This document shows positions 34,222 to 42,539 of a stretch of DNA of 64,000 bases, one piece after another. The translations under genes were made by a program, and so were the position numbers. Within the stretch, counting starts at the first letter, position 1. Every line of letters starts with the position of its first letter. This DNA is from Halorussus salilacus (GTDB taxonomy: Archaea > Halobacteriota > Halobacteria > Halobacteriales > Haladaptataceae). The notes beneath the pieces were generated by a model that searched no databases, had not been told where the DNA came from, and saw nothing but the letters and a program-made list of their open reading frames with translations. Where the stretch lies: the NCBI RefSeq assembly GCF_024138125.1, contig NZ_CP099993.1, positions 1,302,001-1,366,000 on the forward strand, read 5' to 3'.

Positions 34222-34383
34222 TCAGTCTCGGTCGTCCTTCGGGCCACCGCTCTTGCTCAGTCGTTCGCGGGTCGGTCGAACTTCACCATCTTCGACGTAG
34301 TACGCGTCTCCGAGTAGGTCGCGGATTCGTTCTTCAGAGGGCGCGAGCGTACCGTCACCCCCTGTCGTCAGTTGGTCGGCCAT
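34222..34383 (-). CDS. 53-residue hypothetical protein
   Basis: A short frame begins 4 bases after the stop of the membrane-protein gene at 34388 and encodes an acidic N-terminal half (PSEERIRDLLGDAYYVEDGEV) and a basic C-terminal end (RERLSKSGGPKDDRD). The tight spacing indicates translational coupling. The protein has no signal or membrane segment. It may be a partner of the membrane protein; no family recognised. Confidence 0.6.
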   Translation of the reverse strand: MADQLTTGGDGTLAPSEERIRDLLGDAYYVEDGEVRPTRERLSKSGGPKDDRD

Positions 34384-34387
34384 GACG

Positions 34388-35098
34388 CTACTCCTCGCCC
34401 CCGGATTCTTCTTCCGTAGTTAAATACGCTTCGTCGCGTATATAAAGGCAAAGCGTGCCGACGAACACCGACCCGAAAAATAGCGTCAGTAGTTCGACGG
34501 AATCGGGCAACCGAATCAGATAGTAGCCGACGGAGAACATCAGCGAAAAGAGCGCACCGACGAGCGCAGCGAGTGCGTATCGAAATCGCCGCGCGTTCCG
34601 GGCGATGATGGGTTTGTTCTCCCGAATCGAATCTGCGTACGCTCGGAGGACCACGGTTCGATACGTCCGTCGCTGAACGTGGTCTTCCTTCGCTAACGCG
34701 TCTGCGATGTCAGCACTCAGTCCGTAGTCGAACTGCGTGCTCAGGTACGTTATCGTCGCGTAGACGAGGGAGACGAGCAGACCGACCACACCGACCAGAA
34801 GTGCGAACGCCCCGGAAAAAGAGCCGTCGTCGATGAAATCACCGTTATTCGTAACCGACGGGACGATGCGAGCGACAGTCGCGATTACGCCGAGGAGAAC
34901 CCCGACGAAACTGAGGAGTCGAGCCGATTTGGTATCGATTCCGTCTAACGTCGAAACCTGAATATCGAGCATTCGCTCGAATCGGTCGATAGCGTCTCGC
35001 CGTGGGTCACTATCTTCGAGCGACGAATCCGACGAATCGGTCGAACCCCGGTGTGTACGTTCGTATCTGCGTCTCTTTCCTCCTCGTCTCCTCACCAT
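34388..35098 (-). CDS. Four-helix membrane protein, SLATT/PycTM-like layout
   Basis: 236 residues. A basic, Ser/Asp-rich N-terminal tail (about 55 residues) is followed by LDGIDTKSARLLSFVGVLLGVIA, a hydrophobic pair (helices near 62-82 and 95-118), a soluble helix-rich segment (about 120-165) and a second hydrophobic pair (about 170-192 and 198-217). A soluble helix leading into Asp/Lys-containing helix 1 resembles membrane effectors of the SLATT and Pycsar-TM groups, but this is a resemblance in layout only. Lower GC than the surroundings and coupled to the 53-residue gene. Confidence 0.65.
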   Translation of the reverse strand: MVRRRGGKRRRYERTHRGSTDSSDSSLEDSDPRRDAIDRFERMLDIQVSTLDGIDTKSARLLSFVGVLLGVIATVARIVPSVTNNGDFIDDGSFSGAFALLVGVVGLLVSLVYATITYLSTQFDYGLSADIADALAKEDHVQRRTYRTVVLRAYADSIRENKPIIARNARRFRYALAALVGALFSLMFSVGYYLIRLPDSVELLTLFFGSVFVGTLCLYIRDEAYLTTEEESGGEE

Positions 35099-35186
35099 GC
35101 CCTACGTTCGGTGCATTCCGGTATTTACACGTTAGCACGAATATCGAGTTTCCCGTCGCTACCACACATACTCAGTCAAAACAGTA

Positions 35187-35723
35187 ATGCGGTCGAAGTC
35201 CGGGCGTGAGGACATGAACGATCAGGGCGAAGACCGGAACGAGGACACCGAGGAGGCCGGGAACGACCGCGACGAGACCGGAGACGCCGACGACCACGCC
35301 CTCCCGCCCGAGGACCTCCGGTACCCCGAGTACGTCTTCGAGAAGGGCGACATCGCCGACGACGGGAGCTTCGACCTCTCGGCCGACCTCGACCGCGGGC
35401 AACTCCGCGAGTGGGTCGAGGACCTCGCCGGAGGGCTGGCGAGCCACGACGTTGCGGTCGAGTCGCCCGACGGCTACGTCACGCTCGGGGTGGCTCCCGA
35501 GGGCGTCTCGCTGTCGTTCGACCCCGAGGAAGGCGGCGTCGGCGACTTCGAGTTCACGGTCGAGATGCGCGCGAAGGCGATGTTCGTCGCAGACGACCCC
35601 GACGGCGAGAAGGTCGGCGCGCGGGGCGGGAAGGGGTTCGTCCCGATAGAGATGCTGACCGGCGAGGCCGAAGCCGACGAGTTCCGGTGTTACAACTGGG
35701 TCGACGACCCGACAGAGCCCTGA
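35187..35723 (+). CDS. Amphi-Trp domain protein
   Basis: 178 residues; a second in-frame ATG at 35214 after GTGAGGAC is also a plausible start. The first 60 residues are a disordered, very acidic stretch. The remainder (RGQLREWVEDLAGGLASH, a beta strand with SPDGYVTLGV, then FEFTVEMRAKAMF) fits the short amphi-Trp domain, a small fold found in haloarchaeal and bacterial proteins with no defined activity. The downstream small membrane gene starts 6 bases after its stop. Confidence 0.7.
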   Translation: MRSKSGREDMNDQGEDRNEDTEEAGNDRDETGDADDHALPPEDLRYPEYVFEKGDIADDGSFDLSADLDRGQLREWVEDLAGGLASHDVAVESPDGYVTLGVAPEGVSLSFDPEEGGVGDFEFTVEMRAKAMFVADDPDGEKVGARGGKGFVPIEMLTGEAEADEFRCYNWVDDPTEP

Positions 35724-35729
35724 CCGACG

Positions 35730-35897
35730 ATGACGCGCTCGCGGCCCTCCGTCGACCGGATGCTCTCGGCGTCGGTTCACGGAACCGTACTCGTGGTCGC
35801 TGGCGGTGCGGTTGTGGCGGTCGGACTCCTGTACGGTCTCGCGGTCGGCGCGACCGTCGCGACGCTCGGTGCGCAGTTGGTCGGCTACGCTCGGTAG
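35730..35897 (+). CDS. Small single-helix membrane protein
   Basis: 55 residues: a basic N terminus (MTRSRPSVDR) and one long Val/Ala/Gly-rich hydrophobic region (about residues 18-48). Begins 6 bases after the amphi-Trp gene ends, so probably co-transcribed. Codon use is normal for the genome. It is short and has no recognised homologue. Confidence 0.5.
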   Translation: MTRSRPSVDRMLSASVHGTVLVVAGGAVVAVGLLYGLAVGATVATLGAQLVGYAR

Positions 35898-35924
35898 GCC
35901 GATGGATACCGGGCCGCCGACTCG

Positions 35925-37307
35925 TTACGAGACCGCGTCCAACAGCGCCAGCACGCGCTCGGCCAACTCCTCCGCGTCCCCCGCGACCACCTTCGTCATC
36001 GCCTCCTTGCCGACCTCGCCCCGGTCGACCACCGCGACGGGCGTCCCCGCGACCGACTCGAACGCCCGCCGCGCACCCCACTGCATCGTGGACCCCTCCT
36101 GCGCTTTCACCGCGTCGGGTTCCGCACCCCTGTCGTACTCCGCGACCGGCCAGTCGAGCGACTCCAGCGCGGACTCCACGTCCGAATCGAACCGGCAGTT
36201 CGCGGCGAACCGCAACGCGGGGTCGAACTCCCGGCAGGCGAGCAGGAAGCGCGCGACGTGGCTCGACGCGCCGAACCGCACGCCCCGGTTGGGCTTCACG
36301 CCCGCGAACGTCCGGGTGATGCGACCTTCCACGGCCGCGGTCTCGTCGGGGTCCTCGGCGTAGGGGGTCGCGCCGACGACGTTCATCCCTACTTCGGGAA
36401 CCAGCGTGGAGGCGTCGGCGTCCGCGAGGTCGGCGACGACCTCGCGGACCGCCTCCGCGGTGGAATCGCGGGCGGCGCGGTTCCGGAGTCCGACCGCGTG
36501 GTGGACCGCGCCCGCCCCCTCGCCCGCGTCGAGGGGGTAGCGGACCGCGCGGGCGAGGAAGTCGGTGGCCGCGTCGACCGCGTCGGCGAGGTCGTCGCCG
36601 TGGGCGAGTCGCGCCGCGATTGCGGCCGAGAGCGCACAGCCAGAGCCGTGGGTCGCGTCGGTCGCGACGCGGGGGTGTTCGAACGTCCGGGTTCGCTCGG
36701 GTGTGACCAGCACGTCCCGGACCGTCTCGCCGGGGACGTGCCCGCCCTTCACCAACGCGGCCGCCGCGCCCATCTCCAGCAGTCGCGCCCCGGCCTCCTC
36801 GGCCGACGCGGAACCGACGACATCCACGCCGGTCAGCGCCTCAGCCTCGTCGGCGTTCGGGGTCACGAGGGCGGCCTCCGCGACGAGGCCCTCGTAGGCG
36901 GTCTCGGCCTCGGGGTCGAGCAGGCGGTCGCCCGACGCCGCGACCATCACGGGGTCGACGACGAGCGGGAACGCGGCGTCGGCCGCGCGGTCGGCGACCG
37001 TCCGGACGACCTCGGCGGTGGCGAGCATCCCGGTCTTCCCCGCCCGCACGTCGAAGTCCCCGCGAACGGCGTCGATCTGGGCCGCGACCTCCTCTGCGGG
37101 CAGGACGTGCGTCGACTCGACCCCGCGGGTGTGCTGGGCGGTGACCGCGGTGACCGCGTTCGTCCCGAAGGCGTCGTGGGCCTCGATGGTCTTGAGGTCG
37201 GCCTGTATCCCCGCGCCGCCGCCGGAGTCGCTCCCCGCGACGGTGAGAACCGTCGGCTTCGAGACCGGTGCCGGTCGTCGAGTGACTCGGGTGGATTCGC
37301 CGTTCAT
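35925..37307 (-). CDS. thiDN: ThiD-ThiN fusion: HMP/HMP-P kinase and thiamine phosphate synthase
   Basis: 460 residues. Residues 18-270 are ThiD ([49 protein letters not shown]), which phosphorylates hydroxymethylpyrimidine and its phosphate. Residues 285-455 are ThiN ([40 protein letters not shown]), which replaces ThiE in joining the pyrimidine and thiazole halves. The pairing is common in archaea. The leader is short, with no sign of a TPP riboswitch; ACTAAGTACTACTT on the minus strand about 20-35 bp upstream is the probable promoter zone. Confidence 0.94.
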   Translation of the reverse strand: MNGESTRVTRRPAPVSKPTVLTVAGSDSGGGAGIQADLKTIEAHDAFGTNAVTAVTAQHTRGVESTHVLPAEEVAAQIDAVRGDFDVRAGKTGMLATAEVVRTVADRAADAAFPLVVDPVMVAASGDRLLDPEAETAYEGLVAEAALVTPNADEAEALTGVDVVGSASAEEAGARLLEMGAAAALVKGGHVPGETVRDVLVTPERTRTFEHPRVATDATHGSGCALSAAIAARLAHGDDLADAVDAATDFLARAVRYPLDAGEGAGAVHHAVGLRNRAARDSTAEAVREVVADLADADASTLVPEVGMNVVGATPYAEDPDETAAVEGRITRTFAGVKPNRGVRFGASSHVARFLLACREFDPALRFAANCRFDSDVESALESLDWPVAEYDRGAEPDAVKAQEGSTMQWGARRAFESVAGTPVAVVDRGEVGKEAMTKVVAGDAEELAERVLALLDAVS

Positions 37308-37400
37308 TATCCGGTGGTATGACCAAGTAGTACTTAGTGGTTGATGGTCGGCGGTGGCGGCGAAGCTGAAAAGAGAACGACGGCGTCACCCGACGACGCG

Positions 37401-38558
37401 TCAACTCGGCAGTCGTCCCGCGCGTTCGAGGACCGCGAGGACGACGATGGAGGCTCCCAGACAGAGGGCGGCGGTGGCGAACACCGAGTCGTAGGTGTAG
37501 CCGAGCTCTACGACCTCCCCGAGCGCCGACGACCCGAGCGCCTGACCCAGCATCCAGACCGAACTGAACGCGGCGTAGGCGCTCCCTCGCGTCGAGTCCG
37601 GCAACGTATCGAGCATGTAGGTATCCACGGCCGGGAACAGCGAGTGGATGACGAAGCCGACGACGGCGGTGAGCCCGACCAGCGCAGGCAGGCTCTCGGC
37701 CCTCGTCAGCAGGAACAGGCTGGCGGCGAACGTCCCGACGATGCCGAGCAGGTACGGAACGTACGGGAGCCGGTCGGCGAGGTCGCCGCCGAAGTAGAAC
37801 GCCGGGATGCCCGCGGCGAAGATTATCGTGAGCATCGTCCCTGCCATCCCGTCGGAGAGCCCCTTCGACCGCATGTACAGCTCGTAGAAGTTGAACAAGC
37901 CCTGCCAGACGAACACCGCCGCGCCGACGATAGCGAGCGCCGTCACGATGATGCGCCACTCCGAGAGCGCCGCCGCGAGGAAGTCGCGGTCGTCGGCACC
38001 CGCGTCCGGGAGGTCGGCCCGCGCCGCGGCGACCCACGTATAGGCCGTTATCGCCGCCGCGCCGACCGCGATGGCCCACAGCGAGAGCCGCCAGTCGACC
38101 AAGAGCGTGAGCGCGACGAACGGCGCGGCGACCACGGCGGCGACCTGACTCGCGCCCCCGTGGATACCCATGACGCGACCCACGCGAGTCGGGTAGAGTT
38201 CGCTCAACAGCGGGTGGGCCGACACGAAGTAAACGCCCGAAGCGAGGCCCATCAGGAAGGCCCCGACCATGAGGTGTCGGACCGTGGTCGCGGTCGCGGC
38301 GAGCCCGGACGAGACCGCGAGAATCGCCCCGGAGGCGACCACGACCCGGTGTCTCGGGACCTTGGTGAGGACCCACCCGGTCGGGAGCCGGAGCGAGGCG
38401 CTACCGACCCATGTGAGCGTCACGATGAGTCCGGCCGTCGCCTCGCCGATTCCGAACTCGGAGATGAACACGTCCAGCAGGGGCGCAAAGACGATTCTGG
38501 CGAGATTGACGAGGAAGACGAGTCCGCAGAGGGAAGCGAAGAGTCGAGCGCGGGCCAT
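37401..38558 (-). CDS. Major facilitator superfamily transporter
   Basis: 385 residues with 12 predicted membrane helices. The loop after helix 2 reads GWVLTKVPRHRVVV, the MFS A-like motif position, and the second half has the matching GGDLADRLPYVP. The central loop (about residues 185-200) is acidic. MFS proteins move small solutes using an ion gradient. The substrate cannot be deduced; there is no adjacent pathway operon. Confidence 0.88.
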   Translation of the reverse strand: MARARLFASLCGLVFLVNLARIVFAPLLDVFISEFGIGEATAGLIVTLTWVGSASLRLPTGWVLTKVPRHRVVVASGAILAVSSGLAATATTVRHLMVGAFLMGLASGVYFVSAHPLLSELYPTRVGRVMGIHGGASQVAAVVAAPFVALTLLVDWRLSLWAIAVGAAAITAYTWVAAARADLPDAGADDRDFLAAALSEWRIIVTALAIVGAAVFVWQGLFNFYELYMRSKGLSDGMAGTMLTIIFAAGIPAFYFGGDLADRLPYVPYLLGIVGTFAASLFLLTRAESLPALVGLTAVVGFVIHSLFPAVDTYMLDTLPDSTRGSAYAAFSSVWMLGQALGSSALGEVVELGYTYDSVFATAALCLGASIVVLAVLERAGRLPS

Positions 38559-38630
38559 GGACGGTATTCCGAGCAGGCGGCCTCAAGGGTTGCGAAACCG
38601 GAAGAGATGGCGGTTTCGGGCGACCGCCCG

Positions 38631-38725
38631 GAATCGGGTGCGGTCGGCGGCTCGAACTCGGGCGCGGTCGGCGGCTCGAACTCGGGCGCGGTCGGCGACC
38701 CGAAACCGGGCGCGGTCGGCGCGGC
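38631..38725. repeat. Four tandem 24-bp units (minisatellite)
   Basis: Units start at 38631 (23 bp), 38654, 38678 and 38702, each containing GCGGTCGGCG. Units 2 and 3 differ only at the end. The array lies between the divergent MFS and NOG1 genes. Its last unit runs into a near-perfect palindrome at 38711-38737 (13-bp arms, one central base). Confidence 0.85.
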
Positions 38726-38752
38726 GCGCCGACCGCGCCGGTATGGACGCGC

Positions 38753-38758
38753 TTTTAA
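38753..38758 (+). promoter_or_regulatory. TATA box of the NOG1-type GTPase gene
   Basis: TTTTAA in the context CGCTTTTAAGC lies 24-29 bp before the ATG at 38782. The palindrome and 24-bp repeats end about 15 bp upstream of it, where regulators could bind. Confidence 0.6.
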
Positions 38759-38781
38759 GCCCGCGAGAGCTACGTACGTCC

Positions 38782-39744
38782 ATGATTTTCGAATCCCTGC
38801 CGACGACGCCCACGTCGGAGGAACTCATCGACAAGGCGTTCTCGCGGGCGTCGCGGGCCGGGCGGGCCAAGAGCGGCACACAGGCCCAGCAGTCGATGCT
38901 CCAGACGGCATCGAACATCCTGAGCGACAATCTGGGCAACGTCGCGACCGAGTGGCCCGACTTCCGCGAGGTCGACCCCTTCTACTACGAACTCGCCGAC
39001 GCCATCGTGGACGTTGACGAACTCCGACAGAGCCTCTCGGAAATCCAGTGGGCCAGCAGGAAGACCCACGAGATCGGCCGCGAGTACCAGGGGAAGCTGA
39101 CGGGCGACATCGACGTGGACAGGAAAATACGCAAGCAGGGGTTCGCCCGGCTCGCCGACGTGGTCGAGGAGGTCGCCGAGGACCTCGAACGGGTGGGCGC
39201 GGCCCGCAACGACCTCCGGACGCTCCCGGACATCGACCCCGACGAGCCGACCATCGTGGTCGCGGGCTACCCCAACGTCGGCAAGTCGTCGTTCGTCAAC
39301 GCGGTCACCAACGCGCGCAACGAGATCGCGGAGTACCCCTTCACGACCAAGGGCGTCAGGGTCGGCCACTTCGAGCGCGACCGCATCCGCTACCAGATCG
39401 TCGACACGCCGGGACTGCTCGACCGCCCGGCCGACGAGCGAAACGACATCGAGAACCAGGCCGTCTCGGCGCTGACCCACCTCGCCGACGCCATCCTCTT
39501 CGTCGTCGACGCCAGCGGCTACTGCGGCTACCCCCTCGACGCCCAGCTCGACCTCCGGGACGCGCTTGCCGAGCGGTTCGGAGACGTTCCGGTCCTCACG
39601 GTCTGCAACAAGGCCGACCTCTCGACCGACGTGGACGCCGACGCCTACATGAGCGTCGAACGGGGCGACAGCGTGGAGGAGGTCCTCGACGCCGCGGTCG
39701 ACGCGACCGGCTACGAACCCGAACTCCCCTTCGACGACGAGTAG
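38782..39744 (+). CDS. NOG1/Obg-type GTPase
   Basis: 320 residues. An N-terminal helical domain (about 1-155) typical of NOG1 precedes the G domain: G1 GYPNVGKSS (162-170), G3 DTPGLLDRP, G4 NKAD and a final short acidic tail. The ATG at 38782 is directly downstream of a TATA box, so the longer open frame is not used. NOG1-like GTPases assist large-subunit ribosome assembly. Its 3' end overlaps the convergent DUF389 gene by 34 bp. Confidence 0.92.
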   Translation: MIFESLPTTPTSEELIDKAFSRASRAGRAKSGTQAQQSMLQTASNILSDNLGNVATEWPDFREVDPFYYELADAIVDVDELRQSLSEIQWASRKTHEIGREYQGKLTGDIDVDRKIRKQGFARLADVVEEVAEDLERVGAARNDLRTLPDIDPDEPTIVVAGYPNVGKSSFVNAVTNARNEIAEYPFTTKGVRVGHFERDRIRYQIVDTPGLLDRPADERNDIENQAVSALTHLADAILFVVDASGYCGYPLDAQLDLRDALAERFGDVPVLTVCNKADLSTDVDADAYMSVERGDSVEEVLDAAVDATGYEPELPFDDE

Positions 39745-41081
39745 CCTGCTGGCCGACCGGCCACCCCGCCGCCCGGTCCCGACTCGACCGGCGGCGGGTC
39801 CGACAGTTGGCCCGCGGCCTGTACGTCGGTGAACTGGACCTGTACCGCGGGCCGGTGGGCCGTCCGGTTCGCTATCTCCCGGCGGAGCGTCGCCGCGAGG
39901 TCGGGATACTCCGCGCCGGAGGGGCGGAACACGGTCACCACGACCGTCGGTCGAGCGTCGAACAGCGCGGCTCCGGGACCGTAATCGGTCCGGACGGTCG
40001 AGACGTTGAGGGCGTCGTACGCCGACCGGGACAGCACGTCGTCGACCGCTCGGTTGGTCCCGTACTCGTACTCGAAGTGCTGGTAGGTCCCGTACACGAC
40101 GGCGACGCTCCCGACGACGAGGAGCAGGGCGACGACCGAAATCGCGGCTATCCTCGCGGGGGCCTCGAACGACGGAACGAGCGACCGTGGCGAGGAGTCG
40201 TACCCGAGCAGTTCGAGCGTGGCGAACACCGCGACGTTGATGCCGATGACCGTCACCGCCAGCACCGTCGACGCGCCGAGCGCGACGAGGTACTCGCCCC
40301 AGACGAGTGCGATTCCCGTCGCGGAAGCGCCGGGAATCAGCGCGGCGGCGATCATCACGCCGATGAGCGAGGTCGGTCCCTTGGTCGTCAGTCCGAACGC
40401 CGCGGCGGCCCCGGCGATGACGCCGACGGCGACCGTCAGGAACGTCGGCGCGGCCCGGTCGGCGATGACCACTATCGAGGTGATGTCGAGCACCGGCGGT
40501 ACGAACGACAGCGTCTGGGCGACGAACGCGAAGAGCCCGGCACCGACGATTCCCGCGAGGAGTCCCACGACCTGCAACCGGACGCTGTCGGCGAACATGG
40601 CCCGGTCGCCCGCGATGGCGCCGACGCTGGCGGTGAGCATCGGACCGACCAGCGGCGCGATGACCATCGCGCCGACGATGATGGCGGGCGAGCCCACCAG
40701 CAGTCCCCCCGCGGCTATCATGGCGCTCAACACCACGAGCCCCACGAACGAGAGGGGGTCGCGGCTGAGGTCCTGGGACTTCGACTTGAGTTCCGGGACC
40801 GAGAGCGGGTCGTAGCGCGCGGCGTACCGGGTCATCAGCTCGTCGATAGTCCCGGTCGTCGCGGTCTCGCCGGTCGAGACCACCCGGTAGGCGTCGTCGG
40901 GAACGCCCGCCTCGTGGAGCGCGCCGAACACCTCGCCGGTCGCGTCGGTCGGAATCGGGAATTCGAGGAGGACCGACTCGTCGTCGTCCTCCAGCACGAC
41001 GTACTCCACCCGTCGCTCGTCGAGTGCCTCCATCGCGGATTCGCGGTGTTCGTCGGGAACGAGAACGTGGACGACGCGCAC
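39711..41081 (-). CDS. DUF389 membrane protein, copy 1
   Basis: 456 residues from a GTG (RVVHVLVPDEHRESAMEAL); the frame is open further upstream but that region lacks the family start. An N-terminal soluble domain of about 110 residues that resembles a small ferredoxin-like fold is followed by the membrane core with PAIIVGAMVIAPLVGPML and GVMIAAALIPGASATGIA, both typical of the DUF389/TIGR00341 family, then a C-terminal external-looking domain. Function is unknown. A second copy lies at 44003-45295. The C-terminal end is Ser/Gly-rich. Confidence 0.88.
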   Translation of the reverse strand: MRVVHVLVPDEHRESAMEALDERRVEYVVLEDDDESVLLEFPIPTDATGEVFGALHEAGVPDDAYRVVSTGETATTGTIDELMTRYAARYDPLSVPELKSKSQDLSRDPLSFVGLVVLSAMIAAGGLLVGSPAIIVGAMVIAPLVGPMLTASVGAIAGDRAMFADSVRLQVVGLLAGIVGAGLFAFVAQTLSFVPPVLDITSIVVIADRAAPTFLTVAVGVIAGAAAAFGLTTKGPTSLIGVMIAAALIPGASATGIALVWGEYLVALGASTVLAVTVIGINVAVFATLELLGYDSSPRSLVPSFEAPARIAAISVVALLLVVGSVAVVYGTYQHFEYEYGTNRAVDDVLSRSAYDALNVSTVRTDYGPGAALFDARPTVVVTVFRPSGAEYPDLAATLRREIANRTAHRPAVQVQFTDVQAAGQLSDPPPVESGPGGGVAGRPAGYSSSKGSSGS

Positions 41082-41157
41082 GACGGTACCACGCGATACC
41101 GAGCGAAAAGCGTTCAGGCCGGAGGACGCCCGGGCGACAGCGAGTTCGGCTTCGACG

Positions 41158-41661
41158 TCAGTTGCGCTCGGAAAGTCGGATGTCGCCGCGCTCTCGGGCG
41201 CTCGACTCGCGGTGCGAGTCGAGCGCCGCTTCGACGCCGAGGATGTCGTCGAGACGGCGCTCGAACTCGGACTCGGAGACCTCGCCCGCGGCGTATCGCC
41301 GCTTGAGGACCGACACGGCGTCGTCGGCGTCGAGGGTCCGGGCGGGCGGCCGGACGACACCGCCCTCGGGGTACTCGCTCGCCGACTCGACGTTGCCGAT
41401 GAGCGAGAGGTACACCGGCCAGAGGACGACCAGCGCGAGGCCGACGCCAGCGAGACCGACGCTCAGCGAGAGGAGCGCGAGTATCGGCCAGAAGGCGAAG
41501 GCCTCGACGACGGTCGTGATGGCGAACAACAGTCCCGTGGTGCCGACCGACCCGGCCACGGTCGCGAGCAGGAACCGGCCGAGCGGGCCGTCGGGCGTGT
41601 AGTGCTCGATTCGTGCGTGCCACGGGCGGAGGTCTGATGTCGAGGCTCGGGGACCGCGCAT
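41158..41661 (-). CDS. SHOCT-domain membrane protein
   Basis: 167 residues. Two hydrophobic helices (about 30-52 and 57-88) are followed by a short C-terminal SHOCT motif, DAVSVLKRRYAAGEVSESEFERRLDDI, an oligomerisation segment of about 30 residues in many small membrane proteins. Function unknown. It stands 76 bp upstream of the first DUF389 gene on the same strand, so both may be transcribed together. Confidence 0.85.
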   Translation of the reverse strand: MRGPRASTSDLRPWHARIEHYTPDGPLGRFLLATVAGSVGTTGLLFAITTVVEAFAFWPILALLSLSVGLAGVGLALVVLWPVYLSLIGNVESASEYPEGGVVRPPARTLDADDAVSVLKRRYAAGEVSESEFERRLDDILGVEAALDSHRESSARERGDIRLSERN

Positions 41662-41731
41662 ACGGCGACCTTCCGGACCCCGCGTAAAATCAGTTCCGTT
41701 GAATGTGTTCCTCGCTGACAGTCGGGGCGGG

Positions 41732-42490
41732 TCACCCGGTCGCGTTGTACGTCACCTGCACCTGCGCGGTCACCGTCACCGGGCCCGACTCGATGTCGGT
41801 CGAACTCCCCCCGGCGTCCTCGGCTTCGAGCGCCTGCGCGCGGAACGGTTCGAAGGTCACGTCGCCGGTCGAGACGCTGTGGACGCCCGTGATTTCGAGG
41901 TCGGCGCTCTCGGCGAGTACGTCGGCGTTCCCGCGGGCGTTGTCCATCGCGTCCCGGAGCGCCGCGGCGCGGACCGCCCGCCTGCGTTCCTCCGAGAGCG
42001 CGAGTTCGACGCTATCGACCCGGTCGGCCCCGTTCGAGACCGCGGCGTCGATGACCGGCCCGGCGCGGGTGACGTTCGAGACGGTCACCTCGAAGGCGTG
42101 AAAGCCCTCGAACCTCCGCTCGCGGTCGGCGGTCGTCTCGGTGTCGCGTCGCTGGTCGATGCTGTACGCGACCGTCCGGATGCGGTCGTCCGGAATCCCA
42201 ACCTCGGCCAGCGCGGCCCGCATCCGGGAGGCGTTCTCCGCGAGGTCGGCCCGGACCGCGTCGCCGTCGTCGCCGCTGGCGACGACGGCGACGCGGACGA
42301 TGGCCTGGTCGGGTTCGCCCTGAGCCTGCCCGGACGCCGCGACGCTGATTGTCTGGCCGCCGTCGGTCCGGTTCGTGTCCTGTGCCGAATTCGCGCTCAC
42401 GTTCGCGGCGGCCGGGCCGACGACCCCGGCGACGCCCGCCGCCACGAGAAGCAGTGTCATCCCCACGACTGCGAGTGTTCCCCTGAACAT
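41732..42490 (-). CDS. SIMPL-domain (DUF541) exported protein
   Basis: 252 residues. A hydrophobic signal or anchor (residues 5-30) leads to an Asn/Thr-rich stretch and the SIMPL domain: ISVAASGQAQGEPDQAIVRVAVV at the start, a helix pair with SRMRAALAEVGIP and RTVAYSIDQRRD, and TAQVQVTYNATG at the end. SIMPL proteins are periplasmic or surface proteins of unclear role, some linked to signalling or oxidative stress. ATG at 42490 gives a normal signal peptide; the longer frame upstream is not coding. Confidence 0.88.
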   Translation of the reverse strand: MFRGTLAVVGMTLLLVAAGVAGVVGPAAANVSANSAQDTNRTDGGQTISVAASGQAQGEPDQAIVRVAVVASGDDGDAVRADLAENASRMRAALAEVGIPDDRIRTVAYSIDQRRDTETTADRERRFEGFHAFEVTVSNVTRAGPVIDAAVSNGADRVDSVELALSEERRRAVRAAALRDAMDNARGNADVLAESADLEITGVHSVSTGDVTFEPFRAQALEAEDAGGSSTDIESGPVTVTAQVQVTYNATG

Positions 42491-42539
42491 CCCACCGCGG
42501 GTACGACGTACCCCCTCAAAAAGCTCCGGACGGGAACGG

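Noticed and set aside
37308-37400. TPP riboswitch before the ThiD-ThiN gene
   Set aside because: The leader is too short and none of the conserved TPP-aptamer segments is visible.
38631-38725. CRISPR-like array
   Set aside because: The 24-bp units are directly adjacent with no unique spacers and no cas genes; it is a minisatellite.
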